64,000 nucleotides of DNA, taken from positions 35,001 through 99,000 of the forward strand of contig CAUZXS010000200.1 in assembly GCA_963585895.1 (NCBI GenBank). The letters are read 5' to 3'. Both the position numbers and the translations under genes were made by a program. How positions within the stretch are numbered: the first letter of the stretch is position 1; every line of letters starts with the position of its first letter. Positions 1 through 9,639 of the stretch are shown in pieces. Below the pieces are notes generated by a model, which did no database searches, had not been told where the DNA came from, and was given only the letters and a program-made list of their open reading frames with translations. Source of the DNA: Sepioteuthis lessoniana. Its lineage: Eukaryota; Mollusca; Cephalopoda; Myopsida; Loliginidae.

Positions 1-211
1 GCATATCAACCTTCGTTGGTTATTTAATGCCAAATCCATCCTTCTAGAAGAACAGTAGTGGTACTATTTAACCCATAGCTGGGAGGATGAAGGGGTTCAT
101 ACCTTTCCCAAGGGTATTTGCCCGAAAGTGAACGTAATAGCGCGACTGGAGTACGAACTCGCATACTACGATTCCGCAGTCCATCGCTTAAACCATTACA
201 CCACGAGGACA
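1..211 (-). mobile_element. SINE-A copy (cut by window start)
   Basis: A tRNA-derived SINE read on the minus strand. The right end carries the tRNA-like head, with an A-box-like GTGGTGTAATGGTTTAAGCG and a B-box-like GAGTACGAACTC (both in reverse complement). The middle has the shared block around CCTTTCCCAAGGGTATTT. The left end is the stem-loop tail. The tail's A-rich end lies outside the window. Confidence 0.85.
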
Positions 212-230
212 CCCCCACATCTTCTTTGTT

Positions 231-712
231 TGCATATGAGTATGTTTATGCCAATATGTTGGTTTGTGGTTGCGTTTTTTTTTGTATGTGTGAGTGTGTG
301 TTTTTTTGTGGGGGTGCGTGTGTCAACATGGTTTGCGCATGTGTGTGTGCATGTTTCTTTTCTGTTTGTGTGTATGTGTACCTTTGTGTTTGTAAATGCG
401 TGTATGTGTGTTTATGCGTCTTTTGTGTGAGTGTGTGTGTGTGTGTGTGTGTTTATGTGTTGTGTGTGTACGTGTCTTTTTGTTTTTGTGTGTGACCTTT
501 GTGTATGTGCATGTGTGTGCGTGTGTGTGAGTGTGAGCGTGAGTATCGTTGAGTTATGCGCGCGTGTGGTTTTGTCTTTGAATTTTGTGCGTGTGTGTAT
601 TTGTTTTGTATGTGTTTTTGTGTTGTGTGTATAGTGTGCTTGTGTGTGTGTGTGTGTGTTTATGATTTTGTGCATGTGTATGTGTGTGCTTGTGTGTGTG
701 TATTTTTTGGTG
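231..712. repeat. TG-rich low-complexity tract
   Basis: About 480 bp of imperfect (TG)n with T-runs and TATG variants. Valine/cysteine-rich and threonine/histidine-rich open frames on the two strands are products of the repeat, not genes. Confidence 0.9.
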
Positions 713-785
713 ACAGTGAGTAATTCATCATTTATCATTTATATTAATTGCTGAATAAACAACAACAACAACAATAATAAAATTA

Positions 786-912
786 ATATGATCAGTCAGA
801 ATACTGAGTAGAGTCCTGGAAACTTGAGGAGACTTGCTGTCACATAGACTACAGTGAAAGACTATCAGCTAATGCTTGTACGAAAAACTCGCAAGGAACA
901 ATAATAATAAAG
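786..912 (+). mobile_element. RLE-1 LINE, 3'-end fragment
   Basis: The last ~120 bp of the RLE-1 coding end. It reads degenerately as SVRILSRVLET then LAVT, followed by CAGCTAATGC and the terminal GAAAAACTCGCAAGGA. It is bounded by AAC/AAT repeats on the left and AATAATAATAA on the right, which is the family's usual 3' tail. Confidence 0.7.
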
Positions 913-929
913 GTAAGAACTTAGATGGT

Positions 930-1146
930 TTTGTTTCTTTTTTTAATGACATATCAACCTTCGTGGGTAATTTGATTCCTGAGCCATCCCTTAGAAAAAC
1001 AGTTTTGGTACTATCTAACCCAGAACCAGGGGTGAGGATAAGGGTATTAGCCTAAAAGTGAACGCAGTACGAGACTAGAGTTCGAACTCGCTTACTACGA
1101 GTTCGCTATCCCGCAAGTTAGCCACACTACCACGGAGATTTCTCCG
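930..1146 (-). mobile_element. SINE-A copy, old
   Basis: Diverged SINE-A. Tail ACATATCAACCTTCGTGGGT on the left; B-box-like GAGTTCGAACTC and a decayed A-box near the right end (in reverse complement). The middle block is shortened. No clean target-site duplication seen. Confidence 0.7.
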
Positions 1147-1189
1147 AACTTGGAAAAAAAAAATGAAGGTAAGGGAAATCAGAGGAAGA

Positions 1190-1345
1190 ATCGAAACCGT
1201 TCAGACCTCATCATTGTAAAAATTAGCTTGAATACTCAGGAGAGTCTTAGAGACATGAGGAGATTTGCTGTCACTCAGACACCAATGAAAGACCACTAGG
1301 TGGCGCAGATGGAAAAGATCGCAAAGAGTGAAATGATAACAACTG
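1190..1345 (+). mobile_element. RLE-1 LINE, 3'-end fragment, diverged
   Basis: Matches the RLE-1 coding end: CAGACCTCATCATTGT (the RPDLII segment), then a jump to the ILRRVLET-like block and CTGTCACTCAGACACCAATG. The middle is missing, so this is an internally deleted copy. Confidence 0.55.
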
Positions 1346-1519
1346 GAGGGATTATGTTAACTTGACGACGATCAGTTAAAGATACCTTGGGATTTCACCA
1401 TAAAAAAACTGAGCAAAATACACAGATATCGTCATCTAGGACGAAAACCCCCAATAAAGCAGTTTTATAAATAAAGCTATGCCTGCCGACATGAATGCAA
1501 TAATAATAATAATAATAAA

Positions 1520-1975
1520 CTTCTCTGGGATTTTGAGATACAGACGGATCACCTGATCTCAGCCAGACGACCAGACCTTATAATAATCACAAAAAAAAAA
1601 AAAAAAAGACAGAACTCGCAGAATTGTGGACTTGGCTGTCCCAGCGGACCACGAAGTAAAATTGAAAGCAAATGAGAAGAAGAATAAGTATATGGACCTT
1701 ACTTGGGAATTGAAAAAAACTGTGGAACATGAAAGTTACGGTTAAACCAATTGTAATTAGTGCTCTTGGTACAGTCACCGAAGGTTTGGTACAGGGGTTG
1801 GAGGACTTAGAAATAACAGGAAGAGTGGAGACTATCCAAACTACAGCATTGTTAAGATCGGTCAGAATACTGAGAATAGTCCTGGAGACTTGAGAAAAAT
1901 TGCTGTCTCTCAAACTCCAGTGAAAGACCATCAGCTAACGCTGATGTGAAAAACTCACGAGGAGTAACATAATAA
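1520..1975 (+). mobile_element. RLE-1 LINE, C-terminal endonuclease region
   Basis: C-terminal part of a non-LTR retrotransposon, sense on plus. The broken reading gives RRPDLIIITKK, IVDLAVPADHEVKLK, KYMDLTWELKK and, further on, blocks equivalent to IGALGTVTKGL and RVETIQTTALLRSARILR. RPD followed ~13 residues later by D is the pattern of the PD-(D/E)XK nuclease of R2/R4-type elements. Preceded by (AAT)n at 1499-1519 and followed by a short AATAA tail. Frames shift several times. The 114-residue antisense frame here is a shadow. Confidence 0.75.
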
Positions 1976-2084
1976 ACGTCTTTATTTAAAAGATTATATT
2001 AAAGATATAATAGTCATTTTAAAGGGAGAAGGGCCGCGTCTTACAGGATAAACATTCGCGTAACTCTCCCAAAAGGAGAAGGAG

Positions 2085-2200
2085 AAGAGGTGTTAAATAT
2101 CAAAACCTCGCTAGGGAGATTAATATAATATGAAATGTCTCCGCAAAAGTCATACCACTAGTTATTGGTGCACTGAGTACAATCAATAATTCATATATAG
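2085..2200 (+). mobile_element. RLE-type LINE fragment, separate family
   Basis: Reads as KYQNLAREINII, one stop, NVSAKVIPLVIGALSTIN. This is the KYxDLxxEIxxxW...VIPxVIGALGT signature of RLE-type LINE C-termini, but too different from RLE-1 and RLE-2 to be a copy of either. It ends where the MITE below begins. Confidence 0.6.
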
Positions 2201-2592
2201 TATAGGATGTCTCAATATACATGGGACTCACGTGACTGCTAATAATTCTACTACTAATAACGTTGAGTTCTTTTTTGTTTCAAATTTGATAATAATTTAC
2301 TATAACAACTATTAATTCTTGATCACAAAGCATTGGACAAGAGAGGGAAAATATTTTACGTCACTTCTTATTTGGAGACAAAATCATTCAAAACTATCTC
2401 AAAATATATGCAACCCATTAATATGATGATGATTTATTATTGAAACAAGAAACTTAAAAAAAAGATTGCATGTCCTAGAAGCTGATATAATAACAATTAC
2501 AAAAATTTTTTTGAATGTCTCTCGCGCAAAGGATGCATTTTTCACCGGGCATCATATTAATGGGTTGCATCTATTTTGCGACATCCTGTATA
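2201..2592. mobile_element. MITE-like element, Tc1/mariner-type ends
   Basis: Left end TATAGGATGTCTCAATATA and right end, reversed, TATACAGGATGTCGCAAAATA form ~19-bp imperfect terminal inverted repeats. TA dinucleotides sit at both borders. Inside is a second, nearly perfect inverted pair around ATGCAACCCATTAATATGAT (about 2401-2428 and 2549-2579). No transposase is encoded. Ends of the type TACAGGRTGTC are typical of the IS630/Tc1/mariner superfamily. The 62-residue ORF inside is not convincing. Confidence 0.55.
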
Positions 2593-2701
2593 TAGCAAAG
2601 TATAACTGTAACCTCACTACCAAAAGAAAAAATACCCCAACAAAACAAGAATAAACTAAACAAAAACAAAATAAAAGATAGGGATGTATATGTACATATG
2701 T

Positions 2702-2935
2702 ATCGGCTCATTGGCCTAGTGGGTAACGTGTTCGCCAATCCACTGGGTGATCAAGGTTCAATCCCAGGTTGAGTTTTACCAAAGACTTAAAGAATGGTAC
2801 TTGATACCTCTTTACTTAACACTCAGCGTTTCAAGGTACGTGTCAAGGGTAAAGTGGAGCAATCTAGGGATGGGAGTAGTGCCCTCCCCTACACCGCGCT
2901 CGAGTAGCAAATGTAAAGGGAGCTTTATATATATA
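2702..2935 (+). mobile_element. SINE-E copy
   Basis: tRNA-derived SINE with head GGCCTAGTGGGTAACGTG (A-box region) and GGTTCAATCCC (B box). Body contains GGTACTTGAT, AGTGGAGCAATCTAGGGA and GCCCTCCCCTACACC. The 3' end is shortened and runs into (TA)n. Confidence 0.8.
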
Positions 2936-3232
2936 TATATATTCTTTTTTCAACTAAATGATAAAATCCAACCGAGGAAAAACACACGATTCTGGGGATC
3001 AGCTACGTGAAACTCAGAGTCTTGAGATTTTATCGTCTTGTATTTTATTTTATAGTTGAAATATTTTAATACTGCTCTGCCTATTTGTGCACAGAGCATT
3101 GTATTTCAGCGTTGAATTTAAACTGTATATATATATACACATTGTAAAAAGCAATAAATAGATACAAAAATAAATAGATAAAACAAAATACATTTTACCT
3201 ACTTATTTATCACTCAATAGCTCCTCTTTTCT

Positions 3233-3522
3233 TGGAGGTGCCCGTGGTGTAATGGTTATCGTCGTTGGAAATGGACACGAGTTCAAATCCTGGACAAGAC
3301 TGATTGCATTTCACATAGCACTAATACCCTTGGGGAAAGGTATGAATCCAATTATTCTCCCTCCAGCTATGGGTAAATAGTAGGGCAGACTGGGTTCTCC
3401 AGCCTTGGTGAGGCAACTAGTCTAGGAGAAGGAAAACTCTGAATTCAAACATGTTAAACTCCGCTTAAAAATTGACCTTGAGTCATATCCTGCCCGAGCG
3501 TAGAGGTTGGTAAATATGATAT
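3233..3522 (+). mobile_element. SINE-B copy, near full length
   Basis: Head GTGCCCGTGGTGTAATGGTT (A box), B-box region GAGTTCAAATCC, central block CCCTTGGGGAAAGGTATGAA, then CTCCCTCCAGCTATGGGTAA and the SINE-B 3' end GCCCGAGCG-like and GGTTGGTAAATATGAT. About 290 bp. Confidence 0.85.
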
Positions 3523-4084
3523 CTCCTCTTTTCTATTTCTCAGACCTGCGTTTAAGAAGTAAAAATAAATCCATACTCCCATCCAATTTTCTTTTGAATA
3601 AGATAATTCTGGTTGTCTTAGATGGGCATTTGAAACATGCTCGTGCAGGTGGTCTCAACTGAAAAGGTAAAAAGTCCTGTGCTATTGGCGCCACCTGCAG
3701 TTGCCATCCGGAGATTTGATTCAGGGGCCAAACTCTAAGGAACAGGCTGGGTCAGTGACAGTACTCCTTCACCGACACATGCATATACATCTCTTTGTAT
3801 GCAGAAGGCCACAGCTACTTTGCAGCAATGAGGCTTACTTTCTGCGACCTGGTGTCACGTTCTGGTCTCGTGGAGAGCTCGATGAATCCTGATATCTTTA
3901 CGACCTTCTATAGGGTCGCTCGCTGAGAATTTTTAGTACACCACCTATTTGGCTTTTCCTTCTTAGCCACTTAAAAAGAGGCGGTTGGAACGGAGCCAGG
4001 CGAAAATTGTTTGATAGGATCAAACACAACCAACCAACCTACAACCAGCCAAAGAAAAGGGACTTTTTTGCATTGTCCTCACAA
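3523..4084. other. Unassigned, moderately GC-rich segment
   Basis: No gene or named repeat recognised. Positions 3630-3990 have higher complexity and GC than the surroundings and include a 63-codon ORF with no recognisable motif. The texture (GGCGCCACCTGC and similar) suggests an older unclassified repeat rather than a host exon. Confidence 0.4.
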
Positions 4085-4378
4085 GATAATATATTACCTT
4101 TCACTTGGAGGCGTTCTTGATGTAATGGATACTGTTGTAGGAAATGGACACGGCAAATCGAGTTCGAATCCAAGACGAGATTGTTTGCATTTCACATAGC
4201 TCTAATACGCTTGGGGGAAAGTGTGAATCCAAAGATTCTCTCTCCAGTAATTGGTACATTGTAGGCTAGAGTGGGCTCTTCAACCTTGGTCTAGGAGAAG
4301 GGAAACTCTGAATTCAAACCAGCTAAACTTCGTTTAAAAATAAACCTTGTGTCGGATCCTGTCGTGCGGAGGCGTACG
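4085..4378 (+). mobile_element. SINE-B copy, diverged
   Basis: Head TTGATGTAATGGATACTGTT, B box GAGTTCGAATCC, central block, and GAAGGGAAACTCTGAATTCA lead to a decayed 3' end at TCCTGTCGTGCGGAGGC. Older than most SINE-B copies here. Confidence 0.75.
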
Positions 4379-4381
4379 TGA

Positions 4382-4392
4382 ATGTATATACG

Positions 4393-4424
<32 letters not shown>

Positions 4425-4439
4425 TATATGAAGAATCTG

Positions 4440-4494
<55 letters not shown>

Positions 4495-4495
4495 A
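4382..4495. repeat. (TA)n and (CA)n microsatellites
   Basis: (TA)n, a short spacer, (CA)n of about 38 bp and (TA)n again, directly after the SINE-B 3' end. Confidence 0.95.
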
Positions 4496-4499
4496 ATCC

Positions 4500-4802
4500 T
4501 AAAAAAAATAAATCCTAGTAAAAAAAATACAAATCTCTTCGTGGACCTACTCATTTAAATTTTTTTTTCTTTCTTTGGACCTACAACAACAAAAAATTAT
4601 ATATATACATATATATATATAACCTTTCTCTATTCATTACAAATGTTGAAAGTTTTGTCAAATCTTTTGCTCGTGTTATAACTTGTCTTTGTGGATGACA
4701 ATCATCAGACACAATACAGGGAAAGAAAATCAGTCGGTAACCTACACATAAGAGCGGTTCTCAAAAGACATTTGAGTAACCACCCGAGTTGTATTAATAC
4801 TG
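4500..4802. other. Unassigned AT-rich segment
   Basis: No gene seen. On the minus strand at about 4665-4715 there is CTGATGATTGTC with a short complementary GACAA, resembling sequences near the ends of Penelope-like elements. This is too little for a call. Confidence 0.35.
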
Positions 4803-4997
4803 TAGAGTCCTCGTGGTGTAGTGGTTAACGTGCTGGACTTCTACACCTTAGTAAGTGAGTTCGAACTCGTCATTCAGTTTCGGAGTAATACTCTTGGGGA
4901 AAACACTCTTATTCCCCTTGCAATGGGTTAGATAGTACAACTACTATTATTCCACAAGGATGACTTTGGCATTAAATTACTCATGAAGGTTGATGGG
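4803..4997 (+). mobile_element. SINE-A copy
   Basis: Head TCCTCGTGGTGTAGTGGTTA and B box GAGTTCGAACTC, a shortened central block, and tail GGCATTAAATTACTCATGAA. First of three SINE-A copies in head-to-tail order. Confidence 0.8.
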
Positions 4998-4998
4998 C

Positions 4999-5185
4999 AG
5001 TCCCCGTGGCGTAGTGGCTAACGTGCTGGACAGCGACATGGTAGTAAGCGAGTTCAAACTCTTGGCGCGCTATCACTTTCACTTTCGGACTTATACCCTT
5101 GAGAGAAGTACAAACTTGCTTATCTTCCCATGTATTGGTAAAATTGTATCACTGTTGTTCAGCAAGAATCTTTATTTACAGTACA
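4999..5185 (+). mobile_element. SINE-A copy, second in a row
   Basis: Starts 1-2 bp after the previous copy's tail. Head CCCCGTGGCGTAGTGGCTAA, B box GAGTTCAAACTC. The terminal stem-loop is lost. Confidence 0.75.
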
Positions 5186-5249
5186 ATGTGAGTTAATCAC
5201 AATGAAGTTGCCTAAACAGCTCAAATGCATTCAGCAAGAACAAAGTGGA

Positions 5250-5728
5250 GGGAGTCGCTGTGGTGTAATGGCTTTTGCTGGACTGAAGTCTTGAAATAAG
5301 CGAGTTCAAACTCCAGTCGTGCTATTACATTCAATTTCAGACTAATACTCTTGGGAAACAAACAGTTCTATTTCTAACAATTCAATGTCATTTGCACACA
5401 GTTTAAACATCAAACAGTTCTGTTTGACTCATAGATAAGATCCTATCAGATGCTACCATTCTGAGTAAAAGTTGACCTGGGAGCAATGGTAATGAAGGGG
5501 ACTCCAAATTACCCAAATCTCCTAGGCCAGAGCTTCATAATCTGATGGTTTAATGTCATATCCAGAACACTCGTTGGTGGGATTAGGAAGTTGTGCCGCC
5601 TGGGGGATAAATTTATTCGCGCTTGAAAGGAATACTTGAACTAACTATGAATGAAATAGTATCACTGCTGTTCTCCTATAAGGATGGTTTTGGCATTGAA
5701 TAACCCGCGAAAAATGATATGCTTGTGT
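5250..5728 (+). mobile_element. SINE-A copy split by a RepD fragment
   Basis: Head TCGCTGTGGTGTAATGGCTT and B box GAGTTCAAACTC run to the central CTCTTGGGAAAC at ~5365. The missing distal half and tail (ATAGTATCACTGCTGTTCTC, GGCATTGAATAACCCGCG) resume at ~5649. The RepD fragment between them explains the gap. Confidence 0.7.
5366..5640 (-). mobile_element. RepD fragment (subfamily b)
   Basis: Contains AACAGTTCTATTTCTAACAA, GATCCTATCAGATGCTACCA, GACCTGGGAGCAATGG and CATCTGATGGTTTAAT-like segments. The variant TCTCCTAGGCCAGAGCTTCA is shared with the copy at 9318 and partly with 63380. Both ends are missing. Confidence 0.7.
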
Positions 5729-6330
5729 TGTATATTGACCTTCGACCCGGCCAAACATGCCATTCCAAAGTGATGCACCGGAAGGAAGTGACACATTCCG
5801 ATGGCAGTTATGAGAAGAAATCGCGTAGGCGGGCTTGGCTGAAAAAATGGGACAAGGTAAAAATCCCATGGTATACTCATAGACTGATGCACCGGAAGAG
5901 AGTGACTTGTGAACTGCATGACAGTTATTTCCGCTTGATGACGATCAAACATGCCAAACCAAAGATTGAGTGGGCGATTGAACTATTATATAACTCGGTG
6001 TAGACAGGAAGTCAGTGAGTTGGGGACCAGAGAAGTTGGAGACAAGGTGTAGTAAGGAAAGCCACCACCCAGCAGAAGGGGCCCTCGGGACCCCTGATGG
6101 AGTTGGAGATCAGATGAGTTAAAGACGTGGTAGAGAAAGCCATCATCCAGCAGAGAGCTGGGCCCCGGGCTTCCGGTTGAGCAGCCCAGGAGAACGAGAA
6201 CGACACACGGTGATGTCCGGAGGAGCGGGGGAGGTCAATGTGTTGCAGTCTTTGTTCAGTCTCCAACTCCCTCACACACGCAAACCTTACAATAAAGTGA
6301 GAGGTATATTTTTTTAAAGAAGTCTTCGCT
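5729..6330. other. Unclassified GC-rich module with internal duplications
   Basis: Holds a 94-codon plus-strand ORF (5719-6003) ending KHAKPKIEWAIELLYNSV, a peptide string I associate with repeated octopus sequence rather than a host gene. Two internal direct repeats are visible: ATGCACCGGAAG..GTGAC at 5772 and 5888, and a ~67-bp unit at 6016 and 6109 (GAGTTGGRGAYCAGA...CAGCAGA). A TATATAA at ~5990 and AATAAA at ~6292 would fit the edge of an old LTR-type element, but no matching partner lies in the window. Function unknown. Confidence 0.4.
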
Positions 6331-6654
6331 CGTCTTTATTATTGCGTCAATATGTAAAATATGCATGTATATGTGTATTGTTGTAGCATATGACTATACA
6401 ACGCTTGTACCATTAAACAAAGAAACCAAATCTGGGACGTGTATTAGTATATAATACGTGGTAGAGCCAGAATCATCAGAAAGGTGCTTGGTATCTAAGG
6501 AAAATTGATGTGACTCAATATCAAGGTTATAGATTTCGACTTCATGCGCACAATCCACTATTGTTTCGTTGGATCTTAAACTACACTGAGTATTAATCCA
6601 GCGGAGGAATAAGATCCTCACACAGATATACTAAATGGATGTCTTGGGCGTGGA
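6331..6654. other. Unassigned
   Basis: No recognised repeat or gene. A 75-codon minus-strand ORF has no identifiable motif. Confidence 0.4.
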
Positions 6655-6790
6655 ACTAACCAACAGGTGTGGATCAGAGAAATGTGGAGTACCTCTTAAC
6701 TGCCATTACTCCCAGGTCCGCTCTGACCCGGTATGGTTGTACCTATTACGGTCGATCAGTCGAATAGATCTTTGAAAATGATTCGTTTGG
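6655..6790 (+). mobile_element. RepD internal fragment
   Basis: Carries GTACCTCTTAACTGCCATTA, CTCCCAGGTCCGCTCTGACC and a decayed GATCGATCAGTCGAATAGA, the RepD middle in head-to-tail sense. Confidence 0.6.
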
Positions 6791-6974
6791 TTCAATTTTA
6801 TGGCATATCAACCATTGTAGGCTATTTAGTGCCGAATCCTGTTTATTCATATATATGATTTGTTAACATATTTTGTTGAGAACATTTTTTTTCAGACAGT
6901 TTAATGGTTTCAAGTATTTCAATCTCATTTGAATAATTCTATTTACAGTGAAATAGTTTCAAGTATTGCAATGT

Positions 6975-7208
6975 TTGGTTTGGTTTCTTTGTTTAATGGC
7001 TTATCAACCCTCGCAGGTTATTCAATGCCAAAGCCATTCTCCTAGAAGAACAGTAGTGGTACTATTTAACCCATAGCTAGGAGGATAAGGGGGTTCATAC
7101 CTTTCCAAAGGGTATTTGCCCGAAAGTGAAACGTAATAATAGAGCGACTGGAGTTCGAACTCGCTTACTACGATTCCGCAGTCCATCGCTTGAGCCATTA
7201 CACCGCAG
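6975..7208 (-). mobile_element. SINE-A copy, full length
   Basis: Left: TTTAATGGCTTATCAACCCT and the tail stem. Centre: CCATAGCTAGGAGGATAAGG. Right: B box GAGTTCGAACTC and a head ending CCATTACACCGC (in reverse complement). Confidence 0.85.
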
Positions 7209-7454
7209 TTACAGTTTAACATTTGTCATTTGTTTGCACACATTTAAATGGATATACATATATAATTATTAAGTGAATAGTTGGTTGATCATTTTATTTT
7301 TAAATGAGGTAGAACTAATTTGTTTGTATACTAGTATTGCTTTTGTTTCTATACAGTTAAATGGTTTCAATTATTGCTATCAAACAAACACTCATAATTC
7401 TATTCAATATTAATCATTTGTTTGCCGACAGTGAAGTGGTTACAAGGATGCCTT

Positions 7455-8349
7455 CGAGGTGCATACGATAAGTTTCCAGACTTTTTTCATATGGGCATTT
7501 AAAATTGTCGTAGACTTTTGAAGATTCAGTATGTTACTGCTATACATCTTATGAGGCGACTGACCAATTTTTATGATTTCAGGTTCAAATAAACAGCTAC
7601 AGCAGCAATTGGAATACACCCTACTAAAGCCTGATTGTCACAGCTAGTGAATTTCGAAAATGAAATCTGACACTTTAGAAGAACGATATGCAATAATATT
7701 CTTTTTTAAACTTGAAACAATGCCACAGAAACGTATGGAATGCTTCAGACTGCTTTTGGAGCATCTTGCATGAATCGAGCATCAGTTTTTGAGTGGCATA
7801 AGAGATTCAAGGAAGCCAGGGAGTCTGTGAGGGATGATGAGAAGTGTGGGAGGAGTAAGGAAGTCAATACACCAGAGTTGATTGGCCAAACGGTTAAGGT
7901 TACTACGTTGAGGTTTTAAGGGAATTCAGGAAGAGATTCCGTCGGAAGAAGCTAGAACTCTTAAAATCGGATCAGTGGCATTTCTACCAGGACAATGCAC
8001 CAGTCCACAACACCATCCTTGTCACAGACTTTTTCACCAAGATGGGCATCTAGACAGTTCTTCAGCCTCGCTATAGTCCAGACGTTAGTCCCTGTGACTT
8101 TTGCTTATTCCCTAAGCTCAGAGGCTGACGTTATGAGACAACTGAGGAGATGAAAGAGGCTGTGACGAAGGTCATTGACATGCTCACACAAGAGGACTTC
8201 CATGGGGCCTTCCAGAAGTTGTTGGAACGGTACAACAAGGGAATTGCAGCCGTAGGAGATTATTTGGAAGGGGACTAGAGTTTCATGTGTGTAGTATCAA
8301 TAATAGTGACCATACGAAAAAAGTCTGGAAACTTATCGTATGTCCCTCG
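7455..8349 (+). mobile_element. Mariner, internally deleted, with inverted repeats
   Basis: An 895-bp non-autonomous mariner. Terminal inverted repeats of ~40 bp (CGAGGTGCATACGATAAG left, CGAGGGACATACGATAAG right when reversed) differ at about 3 positions. A TA follows the right end; the left TA has become TT. Recognisable pieces: VFEWHKRFKEARESVRDD; then a jump at ~7900 to an LREFRKRF-like segment; QWHFYQDNAPVHNTILVTDF; YSPDVSPCDFCLF; ETTEEMKEAVTKVIDMLT; and YNKGIAAVGDYLEGD at the C-terminus. The region with the first catalytic Asp (DESW box) is deleted; the later two Asp of the DD34D triad remain. Stops and frame changes are present. The 13753 copy has the same deletion. Confidence 0.9.
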
Positions 8350-8518
8350 TATTTTACACTAATTATTCTCTTGAACACTATTGATTCATTTGTATACAGG
8401 TTGATGGTTCCAAGTATTGCTATGTAACAGTAAAAGTATAACATCAGTCATTCGTTTGCACACATTTAAATGGATGTACATATATGATTATTAAGTGAAT
8501 AGTTTGTTGGTCATTTTA

Positions 8519-9060
8519 CCGGACTTTGGTTAGAGTGTTCGCCAATGGCCCGGGAGACCTGGGTTCAATCATAGGTCGAGTCATAATAAAAAAGTAAAGT
8601 AAAAGTAAAGTTGGCGACCATTGTCGAGGGTGACCCACAGGCTCCCTTTTCGATAGCTACTATACTAAGGTGTAGGGGAGGGCGCCATTCCTTTCCCTGG
8701 ATTGCTCCACTTTACCCTTGATCCGTACCTTATAATGCTGAGTGTTAAGCAAGGAGGCATCAAGTACCATTTTTTGAGTCTTTGGTATGACTCGACCTGG
8801 GATTGAACCCAGGTTTCCCGGGCTATTGGCGAACACTCTAACCGCTAGGCCAATGTCCGGTTTTGATCGAGTCATAATAAAGACTAAAAAAATGCTACCT
8901 TGCTTAACACTCAGCATTATAAGATAAGGATAAAGAGTAAAGTGGAGCAATCCAGGGAAAAGAGTAGCGCCCTCACCTTCATCTTGGTGTAGTAGCTATC
9001 GAAAAAGGAGTCTTCAGGTCATCCTCGACTATGGTCGCCAACTTTAATTACTACTTTACT
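8519..9060 (+). mobile_element. SINE-E copy (outer of a nested pair)
   Basis: Head CTTTGGTTAGAGTGTTCGCC and B box GGTTCAATC at 8525-8573, broken at 8590 and resuming at 8867 with TCGAGTCATAATAAAGACT. It then runs through GAGCAATCCAGGGAAAAGAG and GGTCGCCAACTTTAATTACT to the end. Confidence 0.85.
8591..8866 (-). mobile_element. SINE-E copy inserted in opposite orientation
   Basis: Full-length SINE-E inside the outer copy. It is flanked by a 15-bp target-site duplication, TCGAGTCATAATAAA at 8576-8590 and 8867-8881. The two copies form a large imperfect inverted repeat. This copy keeps a crisp head with GGATTGAACCC and GCGAACACTCTAACCGCTAG (reverse sense). Confidence 0.9.
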
Positions 9061-9317
9061 TATGCTAAAATGAGGTAGAACTAATTTGTTTGTACACTCG
9101 CATTGCTTTTTTTTCTACACAGTTAAATGTTTTCAATTATTGTTATCAAACAAATACTCGTAATTCTATTCAATATTAATCATTTGTTTGAAGACAGTGA
9201 AGTGCTTATAATTATTGCTATTTTACACTAATTATTTTGTTGAACACTATTGATTCATTTGCACACGGGTTAATGGTTCAAAGTATTGCTATGTATCACT
9301 AATAATTCAATTAAACA

Positions 9318-9629
9318 TCGGCCAGTTCTTTACACGCAGTTAAATGATTAAACAGTTCTATTTTTAACAATTCAATTTAGCATGTCATTTGCTCACAGTT
9401 TAAACATCAAACAGTTCTATTTGACTCACAGATAAGATCCTATCGGGTGCTACCATTCCGGGTAAAAGTTGACCTGGGAGCAATGGCAATGAAGGGGACT
9501 CCAAATTACCCAAATCTCCTAGGCCAGAGCTTCATCATCTGATGGTTTAATGTCATATCCAGAAAACTAGTTGGTGGGATTGGGAAGTCATACTCCTCTG
9601 CGGAGATGCAGTCGGTGCCGACTGGGCTA
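9318..9629 (-). mobile_element. RepD copy (subfamily b)
   Basis: Contains repeated AACAGTTCTATTTTTAACAA, the GATCCTATCGGGTGCTACCA block, ACCTGGGAGCAATGGCAATG, and the head region GATGCAGTCGGTGCCGACTG. The SINE-A-type tail is absent. Confidence 0.75.
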
Positions 9630-9639
9630 CAAATTTATT

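Larger units (their letters stand above)
7225..9300. repeat. Tandem duplication, two diverged units
   Basis: Unit 1 (from ~7225) and unit 2 (from ~8450) both start with CATTTGTTTGCACACATTTAAATGG-like sequence. Both continue through ATTATTAAGTGAATAGTT, AAATGAGGTAGAACTAATTT, ATTCTATTCAATATTAATCA and ACACTAATTATT. Unit 1 contains a mariner at 7455-8349 that unit 2 lacks (~9215). Unit 2 contains a SINE-E pair at 8519-9060 that unit 1 lacks (~7295). Each unit is therefore the empty site for the other's insertion. Confidence 0.75.

Noticed and set aside
1587-1931. 114-residue minus ORF (MVFHWSLRDS...), with similar ORFs at 10847, 15240, 19944 and 52980
   Set aside because: These are antisense translations of the RLE-1 LINE C-terminus. 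The sense strand shows the nuclease and IGALG blocks, so the ORFs are shadows, although such peptides appear in automated gene sets.
4665-4715. Hammerhead-like CTGATGATTGTC...GACAA on minus
   Set aside because: A stem II is possible but the required GAAA is absent (GTTA instead).
4803-4880. Possible tRNA genes with good A and B boxes, here and at every SINE head
   Set aside because: They belong to repeated SINEs with SINE bodies and tails. Cloverleaf arms are incomplete, and none stands alone as a tRNA gene.
6016-6330. Solo LTR with TATA and AATAAA signals
   Set aside because: No matching second LTR, no firm TG...CA borders and no flanking duplication could be identified.
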